Assembly (NCBI RefSeq): GCF_002277025.1
Contig: NZ_NIWD01000002.1
Span: 466,241-530,240 of the forward strand
DNA from: Sphingopyxis sp. GW247-27LB
Lineage (GTDB): Bacteria > Pseudomonadota > Alphaproteobacteria > Sphingomonadales > Sphingomonadaceae
Length of the DNA stretch: 64,000 nt
Direction: 5' to 3'
How positions within the stretch are numbered: the first letter of the stretch is position 1; each line of letters starts with the position of its first letter. A program made the position numbers and the translations under genes. Positions 9,586 to 18,526 of this stretch are shown here, one piece after another. Below the pieces are notes generated by a model. That model was not told where the DNA came from. It did not search any database and worked only from the letters and a program-made list of their open reading frames with translations.

Positions 9586-10239
9586 CTAATCGCTCGGCGA
9601 AAGCTTGTCGAGAAAGGCGGGAAGGGCCGCCGCCAGCGCGGCATCGACCTCGGCGAAACCCGCCTGCTTCCCCAATGCGGCGAGGCTGGTCACAGGGAAT
9701 TCGGCGATCCCGCACGGCACGATCCCGCCGAAATGAGTGAGGTCGGGCGCGATGTTGAGCGAGAAGCCGTGCAGCGTCACCCAGCGCCGTACGCGCACGC
9801 CGATCGCGCCGATCTTCGCCTCGCGGCCCTGCGGGTCGTCGGTCCAGATGCCGATGCGCCCCTCGGCCCGCCGCGCCGCGACGCCGAGCGCGGCGAGGGC
9901 ATCGATCACCCAGCCTTCGAGCGCCGAGACATAGGCGCGGACGTCGCGGCCGCGATGGCTGAGGTCGAGCTGGACATAGCCGACGCGCTGGCCGGGGCCG
10001 TGATAGGTATAGCGCCCACCGCGACCGGCATCATAGACGGGAAAACGCGGGTCGAGCAGCTCGGCGGGATCGGCGCTCGTCCCCGCGGTGTAGAGCGGCG
10101 GATGCTCGAGCAGCCAGATGCGCTCGCCGACCCCGCCCGCGTGGATGGCCGCGGCGCGCGCCTCCATGTCGGCCAGCGCGGCGGGATAGTCGGTGAGACC
10201 GGGCGAAACGCTCCATTCGGTTGACGGCAGGCGGGTCAT
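9586..10239 (-). CDS. lipB: lipoyl(octanoyl) transferase
   Basis: 217-residue cytoplasmic enzyme that moves octanoate from acyl carrier protein to lipoyl domains such as that of the E2 subunit encoded at 41.4 kb. Motifs: [30 protein letters not shown] (catalytic Lys) and IVPCGI (catalytic Cys). The ATG at 10239 (MTRLPSTEW) fits the family N-terminus better than the open frame 36 bases upstream. Confidence 0.95.
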   Translation of the reverse strand: MTRLPSTEWSVSPGLTDYPAALADMEARAAAIHAGGVGERIWLLEHPPLYTAGTSADPAELLDPRFPVYDAGRGGRYTYHGPGQRVGYVQLDLSHRGRDVRAYVSALEGWVIDALAALGVAARRAEGRIGIWTDDPQGREAKIGAIGVRVRRWVTLHGFSLNIAPDLTHFGGIVPCGIAEFPVTSLAALGKQAGFAEVDAALAAALPAFLDKLSPSD

Positions 10240-10366
10240 CGCGCGCCTCCTGCCCGCGTCGGAGGCCGAGCGCAAGGGGGCGGCTTAAATCGTTAACGAG
10301 GCTGGACAAGGGAGAGCCGGGGCGTCAGTCTCCATGAACGAGGGGCCTGACAAAGACGGGATATTG

Positions 10367-11185
10367 ATGCCGAAATTCGACATGGGCGCAGCCTGGGAGG
10401 ACAGCATGACCCTCCTGCGATCGTACAGCGGCCTGACCTGGGCGATCGCCGCGGTATTCTTTTTCCTGCCGACGCTGGCGGTAAGCTGGTTCGGGCCGAC
10501 GCCGATCGAACCCGCCGCAGGCGCAACCTTCGACCAGATCATGGCGGCGATGGGTGCCAATGTGCGTCAGGGTCTTCCCTATCAGCTGCTGGTCGCGCTG
10601 ATCGCCGCAATCGGCGGGGTTGGCATCCTGCGGCTCTGGCTGTCTCGGACGGGCGTGAGCGTCGGCGAGGCGCTGACGTTTGCGGCTAAAATGGCGCCGA
10701 CGGTCATTGCGGTCCAGTTGATCCTGTTCGTGGCGCTCGTGCTCGCGGTCCTGATACTCTTCGCGCCGGGTATCGCCGCCGGCCGCGGGGGCGCCGGTGT
10801 CCTCCTGCTGGTGGTCGGGCTGCTGATTTTCCTCGGGCTCTCCGCCTATTTCTGGGGTCGTCTGTCGACGATCTCCGCCGTGATCGCCGACCGCGCGCTT
10901 CACAACCCGTTCGCGGCGATCCGCGAGGCCTGGGCGCTGACGAAGGGCAATGGCTGGCGGATCTTCCTGTTCCTGTTTCTGGTCACGCTGGTGATCCTGA
11001 TCATCGCCGCGATTTTGGGCGGCATCGTCGCCGCCATCGTCGGCACGGGCAGCGATGCGGGGCGCATCCTGATCGGGCTGGTCGAGGGCGGAGTGGCCGC
11101 GGTCAGCGGCATGGTCACCTTGGCGATCGTGGCGGCGACATACCGCCAACTCGCGATCCGGGAAAGCGGGGAGATTTTCGGATAA
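10367..11185 (+). CDS. polytopic membrane protein, first of a paralogous pair
   Basis: 272 residues with about six hydrophobic segments (for example TWAIAAVFFFLPTLAVSW, ILFVALVLAVLILFAPG, IFLFLFLVTLVILIIAAIL). It resembles the YciC / glycerophosphodiesterase-membrane-domain type of uncharacterised inner-membrane proteins. The start at 10367 was chosen because MPKFDMGAAW aligns with MNRFSIGQAW of the next gene, and a GACGGGA ribosome-binding site is 7 bases upstream; an ATG at 10334 is less likely. Both paralogues end in a similar tail (RESGEIFG and HESAGEVFT). Function unknown. Confidence 0.7.
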   Translation: MPKFDMGAAWEDSMTLLRSYSGLTWAIAAVFFFLPTLAVSWFGPTPIEPAAGATFDQIMAAMGANVRQGLPYQLLVALIAAIGGVGILRLWLSRTGVSVGEALTFAAKMAPTVIAVQLILFVALVLAVLILFAPGIAAGRGGAGVLLLVVGLLIFLGLSAYFWGRLSTISAVIADRALHNPFAAIREAWALTKGNGWRIFLFLFLVTLVILIIAAILGGIVAAIVGTGSDAGRILIGLVEGGVAAVSGMVTLAIVAATYRQLAIRESGEIFG

Positions 11186-11237
11186 TTCAGAACTGGGGTC
11201 GTTTGTCGCAACATATCTAGCAACGGGGAAAGACATC

Positions 11238-12200
11238 ATGAATCGATTCAGTATCGGACAGGCTTGGTCCCATGCGACCGGCTTCTTCAGCGGCAACGCC
11301 GCCAATCACGCCATCGTCCTGATTGGGATAGGCATTCTGGTCCCGCTCGTCCTGCAATGGGTCATTATCGGGAACCCGATGGCGAACGCATTCAATCCGG
11401 CCGTCATGGCGGGCAACCCGACGATGATGGCGGGCATGGGCGTCGGTTTGATCGTGATATCGCTGCTGTCCTACGTCCTGCAGTTCGGCAGCTATTTCTC
11501 GTCGTGGCGATTGGGAATCACCGATGCCGGCGACCTGCCCGGCGGCCTTCGGTTCGGCATGATCGCCGGCGCGGTCCTGGTCGGATTGATGATCGCCACG
11601 ATCGTCGTCCTGGCAGCGGTGGCCTATGCAATCTCGCCTTGGCTCGCGATCCCGTTCATCCTGGTGCTGATGCTGTTCTTCATCGTCATCTATCCATGGC
11701 TGTTCGGCTTCATGGCCATCCTCTTTCTTCTGCTTGCCGCGTTCGGCTCCTACGCGCTGACCTCTATGGCGCCGATGATGGGGGGCACTGCTGCGGGCGG
11801 AAGCGGGGTCATGGTGATCCTCCTGGTGGCCTTCGGGGCGCTGTGCCTCTGGTTGGCGGCGCGGTTGTGCTGCACGGGGCCTTCGATGGCCGACCGGAGC
11901 GAATATCTGCCTTTTCAGGCGCTGAAGCGCAGCTGGAGCATGACCAGCGAGGGACAATGGCGCATCGTTGGTTATTTCCTTCTGATCGGCGTCGTGCTGT
12001 TCGTTCTTGCGATCATCCTGGGCCTGCTGGTCGGGTCGAGCTTCCAGTCGATGATGATGGGCGGCGGCGTGCCGGGATTCGGAACGATCATCCTGCTGAC
12101 GCTGATCGTGAGCATCCCGATGGCTTATTTCACCGTCGCCGTTCCGGCGGGCATCTATCGGGCTCTCGGTCACGAGAGCGCGGGTGAAGTCTTCACCTGA
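11238..12200 (+). CDS. polytopic membrane protein, second of a paralogous pair
   Basis: 320 residues with six or seven hydrophobic segments, including IVLIGIGILVPLVLQWVII and ILVLMLFFIVIYPWLFGF. The N-terminus and the last 20 residues align with the gene 52 bases upstream, pointing to tandem duplication. The central part is longer and Met/Gly-rich. A hairpin terminator follows at 12224. No enzyme motif is visible; the role is unknown. Confidence 0.7.
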   Translation: MNRFSIGQAWSHATGFFSGNAANHAIVLIGIGILVPLVLQWVIIGNPMANAFNPAVMAGNPTMMAGMGVGLIVISLLSYVLQFGSYFSSWRLGITDAGDLPGGLRFGMIAGAVLVGLMIATIVVLAAVAYAISPWLAIPFILVLMLFFIVIYPWLFGFMAILFLLLAAFGSYALTSMAPMMGGTAAGGSGVMVILLVAFGALCLWLAARLCCTGPSMADRSEYLPFQALKRSWSMTSEGQWRIVGYFLLIGVVLFVLAIILGLLVGSSFQSMMMGGGVPGFGTIILLTLIVSIPMAYFTVAVPAGIYRALGHESAGEVFT

Positions 12201-12223
12201 TCGGAGTCGGTCAGGGTCTTGTG

Positions 12224-12255
12224 AGGGGCGCTCCGGCGACGGGGCGCCCCTTTTT
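12224..12255 (+). terminator. intrinsic terminator after the membrane-protein pair
   Basis: GGGGCGC pairs with GCGCCCC across a short GC-rich loop and is followed by TTTTT at 12251-12255. It lies 24 bases after the stop at 12200 and directly beside the convergent hemF stop. Confidence 0.8.
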
Positions 12256-12257
12256 CG

Positions 12258-13118
12258 TCAGGCCCATTTGGCGAGCGGCGGCAGGCTCATCAGGATCGCG
12301 TCGATATTGCCGCCGGTCTTGAGCCCGAACAGCGTGCCGCGGTCGTAGACGAGGTTGAACTCGGCGTAGCGGCCGCGCCAGACGAGCTGTTCCTCGCGCT
12401 CGGCCTCGGTGAAGGGCAGGGCCATGCGGCGCCGAACGATCTGCGGGAAAATGTCCAGGAACGCCTCGCCGACGGCCTGGGTGAAGGCGAAGTTGCGGTC
12501 GAACTCGGCGTCGTCGCCGCATTCGAGATGATCGTAGAAGATGCCGCCCACCCCGCGATGAACGCCGCGGTGTGGGATGAAGAAATAATCGTCGGCCCAT
12601 TTGGCGTAGCGTTCGTAAACGTCGGGGCCATAGGGTGCGCATGCGGCGCGGAAGCGGGCATGGAAGGCGTCAGTGTCCTCGGCATAGGGGATCGGCGGGT
12701 TGAGGTCGGCGCCGCCGCCGAACCAGCGCTTCGTCGTGACGAGGAAGCGGGTGTTCATATGCACAGCGGGGACGTGCGGATTCGCCATATGCGCGACGAG
12801 GCTGATGCCGGTGGCGAAGAAGCGCGGGTCCTCGCTCGCGCCGTTGATCGACGCCGCGAAGTCGGGCGCGAATTCGCCGCCGACGGTCGAGACATTGACT
12901 CCGACCTTTTCGAAGACCTGCCCGGTCATCACTCCGCGCACGCCGCCGCCGCCTTCCCCGGGGGCGAGCCCTTCGGCCTCACGGTCCCAGGGCGTATAGG
13001 CGAAGCGCGCGTCGCTGCCCGCTTCGGCCTCGATCGCCTCGAACTCGGCGCAGATGCGGTCGCGCAGTGTTTCGAACCAGCTGCGCGCCGCCTGTTGCTG
13101 GGAGTCGAGCGAAATCAT
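12258..13118 (-). CDS. hemF: oxygen-dependent coproporphyrinogen III oxidase
   Basis: 286-residue aerobic heme-synthesis enzyme. Family blocks are intact: GGGGVRGVMTGQVFEKVGVN, HMNTRFLVTTKRWFGGGADL, HRGVGGIFYDHLE, and EFNLVYDRGTLFGLKTGGN near the end. The start at 13118 (MISLDSQQQAARSWF) overlaps the trmL stop by 4 bases (ATGA), so it is translated after trmL. The open frame continues upstream but that stretch is the other frame of trmL. Confidence 0.96.
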   Translation of the reverse strand: MISLDSQQQAARSWFETLRDRICAEFEAIEAEAGSDARFAYTPWDREAEGLAPGEGGGGVRGVMTGQVFEKVGVNVSTVGGEFAPDFAASINGASEDPRFFATGISLVAHMANPHVPAVHMNTRFLVTTKRWFGGGADLNPPIPYAEDTDAFHARFRAACAPYGPDVYERYAKWADDYFFIPHRGVHRGVGGIFYDHLECGDDAEFDRNFAFTQAVGEAFLDIFPQIVRRRMALPFTEAEREEQLVWRGRYAEFNLVYDRGTLFGLKTGGNIDAILMSLPPLAKWA

Positions 13119-13573
13119 GCCGCAAAGCCTTTCGTCTGCCGGAGTGCCTCGGCGAGCGCGATGCCAGCCGCGACCGCGACATTCAAGGAGCGAAAGCCCG
13201 GCTGCATCGGAATCGCGACCCGCGCGCTCGCCGCCGCGTGCACATGGGGTGGCACGCCCGAGGATTCGGCGCCGAACAACAGGATGTCGCTCGGGGTGAA
13301 AAGGAAAGCGGGCAGGGGAGTCGCGCCCGCGGTCGTGAGCAGCACGATCCGCCTGTCCGCGCCCGCCGCCCAGTCGCCGAACGCAGCCCAATCGGCGTGG
13401 CGCCGGGTGTCGGCGCGCGCGGCATAGTCCATCCCGGCGCGCCGCAACGCCGCCCCGGAAAAGGGAAAGCCGCACGGCTCGATGATATGCGCGGGCACGC
13501 CGAAACAGGCGGCGGTGCGCAGCGTCGTGCCAAGGTTGCCGGCGATGTCCGGCTGAAACAGGGCGATTTCCAT
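13115..13573 (-). CDS. trmL: tRNA (cytidine(34)-2'-O)-methyltransferase
   Basis: 152-residue SPOUT methyltransferase, a normal length for TrmL, which methylates the wobble base of tRNA-Leu isoacceptors. It begins MEIALFQPDIAGNLGTTLR (the NxGxxxR motif), has LLFGAESSGVP in the knot region and the C-terminal RSLNVAVAAGIALAEALRQ. The start at 13573 is set by this conserved N-terminus. It is coupled to hemF and divergent from petA across 223 bp that should hold both promoters; no specific boxes were identified there. Confidence 0.92.
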   Translation of the reverse strand: MEIALFQPDIAGNLGTTLRTAACFGVPAHIIEPCGFPFSGAALRRAGMDYAARADTRRHADWAAFGDWAAGADRRIVLLTTAGATPLPAFLFTPSDILLFGAESSGVPPHVHAAASARVAIPMQPGFRSLNVAVAAGIALAEALRQTKGFAA

Positions 13574-13796
13574 CGCGCCGCCATAGCCGCCGCCGGCGGG
13601 CGAATCGAGCCTGATCGCGGCCGCTGCCGCCGCACGAGGCCCGAGGGGAAATTGCCTGTTGGCAAGCCCCGGATGTGCGGCTATCAGGCCCGCAATTCCC
13701 GGAGGGGCCGCCGGGATGCGCCGCGTCCTGCGTGCGCAAACAGGGCGACCCGGCATCCGCGCGAATTTGTCAGTTCAGCCATGCAAGGGCAATCGA

Positions 13797-14354
13797 ATGG
13801 CCAGTGAAACCAATCTCAACGCCGGCATCGAAGATGGCGTGCGGCGCCGGGATTTCATCAATATCGCCGCAGTCAGCTTCGCCGGAGTCGGCGCCGCCGC
13901 GGTGGTCCTTCCCCTGGTCAACCAGATGAACCCGTCGGCCGACGTGCTCGCGCTGTCGTCGACCGAGATCGACATTTCGGCGATCCAGTCGGGACAGGCG
14001 ATCAAGACGAGCTGGCGCAAGCAGCCGGTGTTCGTGCGTAACCTGACCCCGGTCGAGATCGCGGAAGCGAACAAGGTGCCGCTCGGCGACCTGCGCGATC
14101 CGCAGACGCTGGCCGAGCGTACCAAGACCGGCAAGGAAAACTGGCTGATCACGCTCGGCGTCTGCACCCACCTCGGCTGCGTGCCGCTCGGTGCCGCCGA
14201 AGGCGAGCCGCGCGGCGATTTCGGCGGCTATTTCTGCCCGTGCCACGGGTCGCACTACGACACCGCTGCGCGCATCCGCAAAGGCCCGGCACCCAAGAAT
14301 CTGACCGTGCCGCCCTATGACTTCACCAGCGACACCGTCGTGACGATCGGCTGA
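13797..14354 (+). CDS. petA: ubiquinol-cytochrome c reductase Rieske iron-sulfur subunit
   Basis: 185 residues. It has a twin-arginine-like N-terminus ([17 protein letters not shown]) that also forms the membrane anchor, and both cluster-binding boxes, CTHLGC and CPCHGSHYD. It passes electrons from ubiquinol to cytochrome c1 in complex III. The ATG at 13797 gives the usual length. First gene of petABC, 13 bases before petB. Confidence 0.97.
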   Translation: MASETNLNAGIEDGVRRRDFINIAAVSFAGVGAAAVVLPLVNQMNPSADVLALSSTEIDISAIQSGQAIKTSWRKQPVFVRNLTPVEIAEANKVPLGDLRDPQTLAERTKTGKENWLITLGVCTHLGCVPLGAAEGEPRGDFGGYFCPCHGSHYDTAARIRKGPAPKNLTVPPYDFTSDTVVTIG

Positions 14355-14367
14355 GGAGCGAGATAAG

Positions 14368-15651
14368 ATGAGCTTTCCCTGGGCCAAGAATTACGAACCC
14401 CAGCAACCGCTGATGAAGTGGCTGGACGAGAAGCTGCCGCTGCCGCGCCTCGTCTACAATGCGGTCGGCGCGGGCTATCCGGTGCCGCGCAATCTCAACT
14501 ATTTCTGGAACTTCGGCGTTCTCGCCGGGGCCGCGCTGGCGATCCAGATCATCACCGGCATCGTGCTGGCGATGCACTATGCCGCCAATGCGGGCGTCGC
14601 CTTCGATTCGGTCGAGCACATCATGCGCGACGTGAACGCCGGCTGGTTCATCCGCTACGCGCATATGAACGGCGCGAGCATGTTCTTCATCGTCGTCTAC
14701 CTCCACATCTTCCGCGGCCTTTATTACGGTTCGTACAAGGCGCCGCGCGAGATGGTGTGGCTGCTCGGCGTGGTGATCTTCCTCCTGATGATGGCGACCG
14801 CCTTCATGGGCTACGTCCTTCCCTGGGGTCAGATGAGCTTCTGGGGCGCGCAGGTCATCACCGGCTTCTTCTCGGCGATACCGGTCGTCGGCGAGCCTAT
14901 CCGCGTCTGGCTGCTCGGCGGCTTCGCACCCGATGACGCCGCGCTCAATCGCTTCTTCTCGCTGCACTATCTGCTGCCCTTCGTGATCGCGGGCGTCGTG
15001 ATCCTGCACATCTGGGCGCTGCATATTCCGGGTTCGAGCAACCCGACCGGCATCGAGGTGAAGGATGAACAGGACACCGTCCCGTTCCACCCCTATTACA
15101 CCGCGAAGGACGGCTTCGGGCTCGGCGTCTTCCTGCTGCTGTTCGTCGCGCTGACCTTCTTCAGCCCGAACCTGCTCGGTCACGCCGACAACTATATCCC
15201 GGCGAACCCGCTTTCGACGCCGGCGCATATCGTCCCCGAATGGTATTTCTGGCCCTTCTACGCGATCCTGCGCGCCTTCACCTTCAACTTCCTGTGGATC
15301 GACGCGAAGCTGTGGGGCGTCATCGCGATGTTCGCCTCGATCGCGCTGCTGTTCTTCCTGCCGTGGCTCGACAGCTCGCCGGTCAAGTCGTCGACCTATC
15401 GGCCGCTCTATCGCAAATTCTTCTGGGTGCTCGTCGTCGACGTGCTGATCCTCGGATATTGCGGCAAGAGCCCGGCGGAGCAGCCCTATGTGATCATGAG
15501 CCAGCTCGCGGCCGCCTATTATTTCGCCCACTTCCTGATCATCCTGCCGATCGTGTCGCGGATCGAACGCCCGGCTCCGATGCCGAATTCGATCACCGAG
15601 GCGGTCCTCGCGAAGCACGCCGACAAGTCGTCGGCTTCGGCAACGGCCTGA
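14368..15651 (+). CDS. petB: cytochrome b subunit of the bc1 complex
   Basis: 427-residue integral membrane subunit carrying the two b hemes and the Qo/Qi quinone sites. Recognisable parts are [31 protein letters not shown] (Qo site), the Qo-loop motif [13 protein letters not shown], and the His-bearing transmembrane helices ([29 protein letters not shown]). The C-terminus runs on for about 20 hydrophilic residues. Confidence 0.97.
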   Translation: MSFPWAKNYEPQQPLMKWLDEKLPLPRLVYNAVGAGYPVPRNLNYFWNFGVLAGAALAIQIITGIVLAMHYAANAGVAFDSVEHIMRDVNAGWFIRYAHMNGASMFFIVVYLHIFRGLYYGSYKAPREMVWLLGVVIFLLMMATAFMGYVLPWGQMSFWGAQVITGFFSAIPVVGEPIRVWLLGGFAPDDAALNRFFSLHYLLPFVIAGVVILHIWALHIPGSSNPTGIEVKDEQDTVPFHPYYTAKDGFGLGVFLLLFVALTFFSPNLLGHADNYIPANPLSTPAHIVPEWYFWPFYAILRAFTFNFLWIDAKLWGVIAMFASIALLFFLPWLDSSPVKSSTYRPLYRKFFWVLVVDVLILGYCGKSPAEQPYVIMSQLAAAYYFAHFLIILPIVSRIERPAPMPNSITEAVLAKHADKSSASATA

Positions 15652-15682
15652 GCGCCGGACTTTAATAGGAGCTGATACAGCC

Positions 15683-16492
15683 ATGGTTCGTCCGCTCGGA
15701 TTTCTCGTCGGCCTGGGGTTCATCATCGCGCTGTTGTGCGCGATCGTCACCACGCCCCTGTCGAACGAGCCGCAAGCCGCTCACGCGTTCCACAAGCATC
15801 CGCGTCACCTCGCCCTGTCGAGCGACGGCCTGTTCCCGCACTGGGACAAGGCCAAGCTGCAGCGCGGGATGCAGGTGTACAAGGAAGTCTGCTCGGCCTG
15901 CCACAGCCTGAATCACGTCGCCTTCCGCGACATCCAGGACCTCGGCTATACCGAAGGCCAGGCGAAGAGCTTCGCCAAGGGCTTCCAGGTGCCGTCGATC
16001 AACCCCGACACGGGTGAGCCGGCGACGCGTGACGGTCTGCCGTCGGACCATTTCCCGGCGCCCTATGCCAATGAAGTCGCGGCGCGCGCGGCGAACAACA
16101 ATGCGCTGCCGCCAGACCTCTCGCTGATCACCAAGGCGCGCGAAGGCGGCAAGGACTATGTCTATTCGCTGCTGACGGGCTTCCAGAACCCGCCGAAGAA
16201 CCTGCCCAAGGAGCTTCAGCCGGCGACGGGGCTGCACTACAATCCCTATTTCGCCAACCTCAACCTCGCGATGGCACCGCCGCTGACCGACGGCCAGGTG
16301 ACCTTCGCCGACGGCTCGCCGAACGATGTGAAGGCGATGGCGAGCGACGTTTCGGCCTTCCTGGTGTGGACCGCCGAGCCTAAGCTGGTGAAGCGCGTCT
16401 GGACCGGCTGGGCGGTGTTCCTCTACCTGCTCATCTTCACCGGCCTGACCTATATGGCGTACCGGAACATCTGGGCCGACAAGGAACATTGA
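15683..16492 (+). CDS. petC: cytochrome c1 subunit of the bc1 complex
   Basis: 269 residues. A signal/anchor segment comes first, followed by the heme motif CSACH (near residue 70), the distal Met region (NLAMAPPL) and a C-terminal transmembrane helix (WAVFLYLLIFTGLTYMAYRN) that anchors the periplasmic domain. It accepts electrons from the Rieske protein. Third gene of petABC, 31 bases after petB. Confidence 0.97.
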   Translation: MVRPLGFLVGLGFIIALLCAIVTTPLSNEPQAAHAFHKHPRHLALSSDGLFPHWDKAKLQRGMQVYKEVCSACHSLNHVAFRDIQDLGYTEGQAKSFAKGFQVPSINPDTGEPATRDGLPSDHFPAPYANEVAARAANNNALPPDLSLITKAREGGKDYVYSLLTGFQNPPKNLPKELQPATGLHYNPYFANLNLAMAPPLTDGQVTFADGSPNDVKAMASDVSAFLVWTAEPKLVKRVWTGWAVFLYLLIFTGLTYMAYRNIWADKEH

Positions 16493-16518
16493 GGGATGGG
16501 GAAGGGCGCTCGTCGCCG

Positions 16519-17073
16519 ATGATCGCCCTTCCGCCCCGACCCGATCTCGACCTCGCGGCACTCGTCCGCACCATCCCCGATTTTCCGAAGCCGGGGATTT
16601 TCTTTCGCGATATCACCACGCTGATCGGCGACGCCGCCGGCTTTTCGGAAAGCGTGCGCCGCCTCTGCGAGCGCGCCGCGGCCTATCGTCCCGACCTGAT
16701 CGTCGCGGTCGAGGCGCGCGGCTTCCTGTTCGGCGCCGCGATGGCGACCGCGATGGGGCTTGGCCTCGTTCCGGTGCGCAAGGCGGGCAAACTCCCCGGT
16801 GTGACGATCGGCGTCGATTACGAGCTCGAATATGGCACCGATCGCCTGGAGCTTCACGAGGGGGCGGTGGTCGCCGGGCATCGCGTCGTGCTGGTTGACG
16901 ACCTGCTCGCTACAGGCGGGACGATCCTCGCCGCGGCGCAATTGATGCGCAACGTCGGGGCCGAGGTCGCCGCCGCGATGTTCGTCATCGACCTGCCCGA
17001 TCTCGGCGGATCAGAGCGGTTGGCGGCCGCCGGCCTCGCGTGCGAGACGCTGATCGCCTTCGACGGGGGCTAA
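16519..17073 (+). CDS. apt: adenine phosphoribosyltransferase
   Basis: 184-residue purine-salvage enzyme that makes AMP from adenine and PRPP. It carries IPDFPKPGIFFRDIT at the N-terminus and the PRPP loop VVLVDDLLATGGT. The ATG at 16519 is preferred; an upstream in-frame TTG at 16489 overlaps the petC stop but would add ten residues the family lacks. It follows petC by 26 bases and may be read through from the pet promoter. Confidence 0.94.
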   Translation: MIALPPRPDLDLAALVRTIPDFPKPGIFFRDITTLIGDAAGFSESVRRLCERAAAYRPDLIVAVEARGFLFGAAMATAMGLGLVPVRKAGKLPGVTIGVDYELEYGTDRLELHEGAVVAGHRVVLVDDLLATGGTILAAAQLMRNVGAEVAAAMFVIDLPDLGGSERLAAAGLACETLIAFDGG

Positions 17074-17108
17074 TAGAACTGCCCGCTTTGGGGTGGGTTT
17101 GAGCCATT

Positions 17109-17219
17109 CCCCTCCCTTTTAGGGAGGGGTTAGGGGTGGGTGCGCGAGCGGAGCGAGCCCACGAAAGAACGCCGCCTTCGGCGGCTACCCACCCCCAGCC
17201 CCTCCCTAAAAGGGAGGGG
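17109..17219. repeat. intergenic palindromic repeat, family A
   Basis: Two copies of a CCCCTCCC-TTTTA-GGGAGGGG hairpin face each other as an inverted pair (17109-17129 and 17199-17219). Each has an inner arm TTAGGGGTGGGT or its complement ACCCACCCCCAGC. The centre contains two smaller palindromes. The element fills the apt-eipA gap. A related copy with the same outline but different stem core lies inside bkdB (41732-41840). Confidence 0.8.
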
Positions 17220-17267
17220 AGAAGGTATGGCCGCTCTCGGTCGCAAACCGCCACGCTCGCTGCCCAA

Positions 17268-17295
17268 AGAAAAAGCCCGCGCCGAAGCGCGGGCT
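17268..17295 (-). terminator. intrinsic terminator of eipA
   Basis: Read on the minus strand: AGCCCGCGC, loop TTCG, GCGCGGGCT, then a T-rich tract TTTTCTTT. It lies 27 bases beyond the eipA stop. Confidence 0.8.
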
Positions 17296-17321
17296 ATCGC
17301 CCCCTTGGCAAGCAGGTGGGA

Positions 17322-18113
17322 TCAGAAGGGCAGCCAGCTCTGTTTCTTGCGGAACTTCATATAGCCGACATTGGCGCCGAGGCGGGCGCCGACGCCGACG
17401 CGGATCGGGATCAGCACGATATCGCCGCTGCGCATGTAGGAGGCGTTGAAGCCGCCGATCAGATAGGCGGCGCCTTCGCCGGCGGGGAAGCGCTTGTAGA
17501 GGTCTTCGCTGTCGAAGAGATTATAGACGAGGATGAAGGTGTTGCCCGCGTTGGCGCCCGCGTCGAAACCGATCGAGGGACCGGTCCAATAGGCGGGGCG
17601 TTCGCCCTCGATCTTGTGATAGAGCGTGCCCGAACCGTAACGCACGCCGATGCCGAGCGCGCCGCTCGCTTCGCGGCCGACGATATAGGCATTGGGCTCG
17701 CCCTGCTTCTTCAGGATATCCTCGATCAGGCCGGCCAGGCCCTGCGCGCCCTTGCCGAACACGCCCTCGGCGGCGCCGATCAGGTCGTCCTCCTTGTAGG
17801 TCTCGGCCGGATTGGCGGTCGTCGCCGCAGTCTGCGGGTCGGTGGCGGCAGTCGTCGCGGTCGTCGTGTCGGCCGGGTCGGACACACCATTGATCTGTTC
17901 GTCGCCGGTGGCAAGGTCGCTGTCGAGCGACGGGTCGGCGGTCGGCTCGGTCGTGGTCACCGGCGGCGGGGTCGGCTGGGGATTGTCGAGATCCGAATCG
18001 ATCACCGTATTGGGATCGACCTCGGTCATCTGGGCCGCGGCGGGCAGGGGCGACAGGGCGATCCCGATGGTCGCGATTCCCATCGTGGCGAATTTGGTAA
18101 ACATAGAACGCAT
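17322..18113 (-). CDS. eipA: DUF1134 / EipA-family periplasmic envelope protein
   Basis: 263 residues. A signal peptide ends at PAAAQ; residues 30-105 are a Thr/Pro/Asp/Ala-rich linker. A DUF1134 domain follows: TYKEDDLIGAAEGVFGKGAQ, IVGREASGALGIGVRYGSG, WTGPSIGFDAGANAGNTFI, ending in a GARLGANVGYMKF strand and a WLPF tail. EipA of Brucella is a small beta-barrel lipid-binding-type protein needed for envelope stress resistance. The extended linker is longer than I would expect. A CtrA-like half site (TTAATCAT, 18166-18173) lies upstream but is weak. Confidence 0.88.
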   Translation of the reverse strand: MRSMFTKFATMGIATIGIALSPLPAAAQMTEVDPNTVIDSDLDNPQPTPPPVTTTEPTADPSLDSDLATGDEQINGVSDPADTTTATTAATDPQTAATTANPAETYKEDDLIGAAEGVFGKGAQGLAGLIEDILKKQGEPNAYIVGREASGALGIGVRYGSGTLYHKIEGERPAYWTGPSIGFDAGANAGNTFILVYNLFDSEDLYKRFPAGEGAAYLIGGFNASYMRSGDIVLIPIRVGVGARLGANVGYMKFRKKQSWLPF

Positions 18114-18360
18114 CTCATTCCCCCAAGGGCTGGACTACGGCGCGCATCGCCGCCGCGACCCCTCGTTAATCATGACTCTCTTTGCGTGGCGGGCAATGAA
18201 CCGGCGATGACCCGAGTCGATTTTGCGCTGGATCGAATCGCGTTCGCCGCCGAAGCCCGCGTCCGCAGGCAAAAAGGACAATATTGGGCGTTGCGGCCCG
18301 GTGCCGGGCTGGCTATAGCGCCCGCCGAGGCCAAGACTGCCGTTAGCGCGGCAGCCATGC

Positions 18361-18453
18361 GGAGACGTGGGTGAGTGGCTGAAACCAACGGTTTGCTAAA
18401 CCGTCGTACTGGTAAATCCGGTACCGAGGGTTCGAATCCCTCCGTCTCCGCCA
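18361..18453 (+). tRNA. tRNA-Ser (GCT)
   Basis: Acceptor GGAGACG pairs with CGTCTCC; discriminator G and an encoded CCA end the gene at 18453. The anticodon loop TTGCTAA gives anticodon GCT, and the long variable arm (TACTGGTAAATCCGGTA) marks a class II tRNA. The TTCGAAT T-loop is present. Confidence 0.96.
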
Positions 18454-18526
18454 CCTAGCTATTTCCATGAAATTTGCGGCCGCCCGTACGAGCGGCCTGA
18501 TGGCGCCCATGAGCGCGATGCAGTTG

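Noticed and set aside
18361-18453. tRNA-Ser, tRNA-Val, tRNA-Pro and tRNA-Asp as integration sites
   Set aside because: No integrase, direct repeats of tRNA ends or foreign gene cargo next to any of the four.
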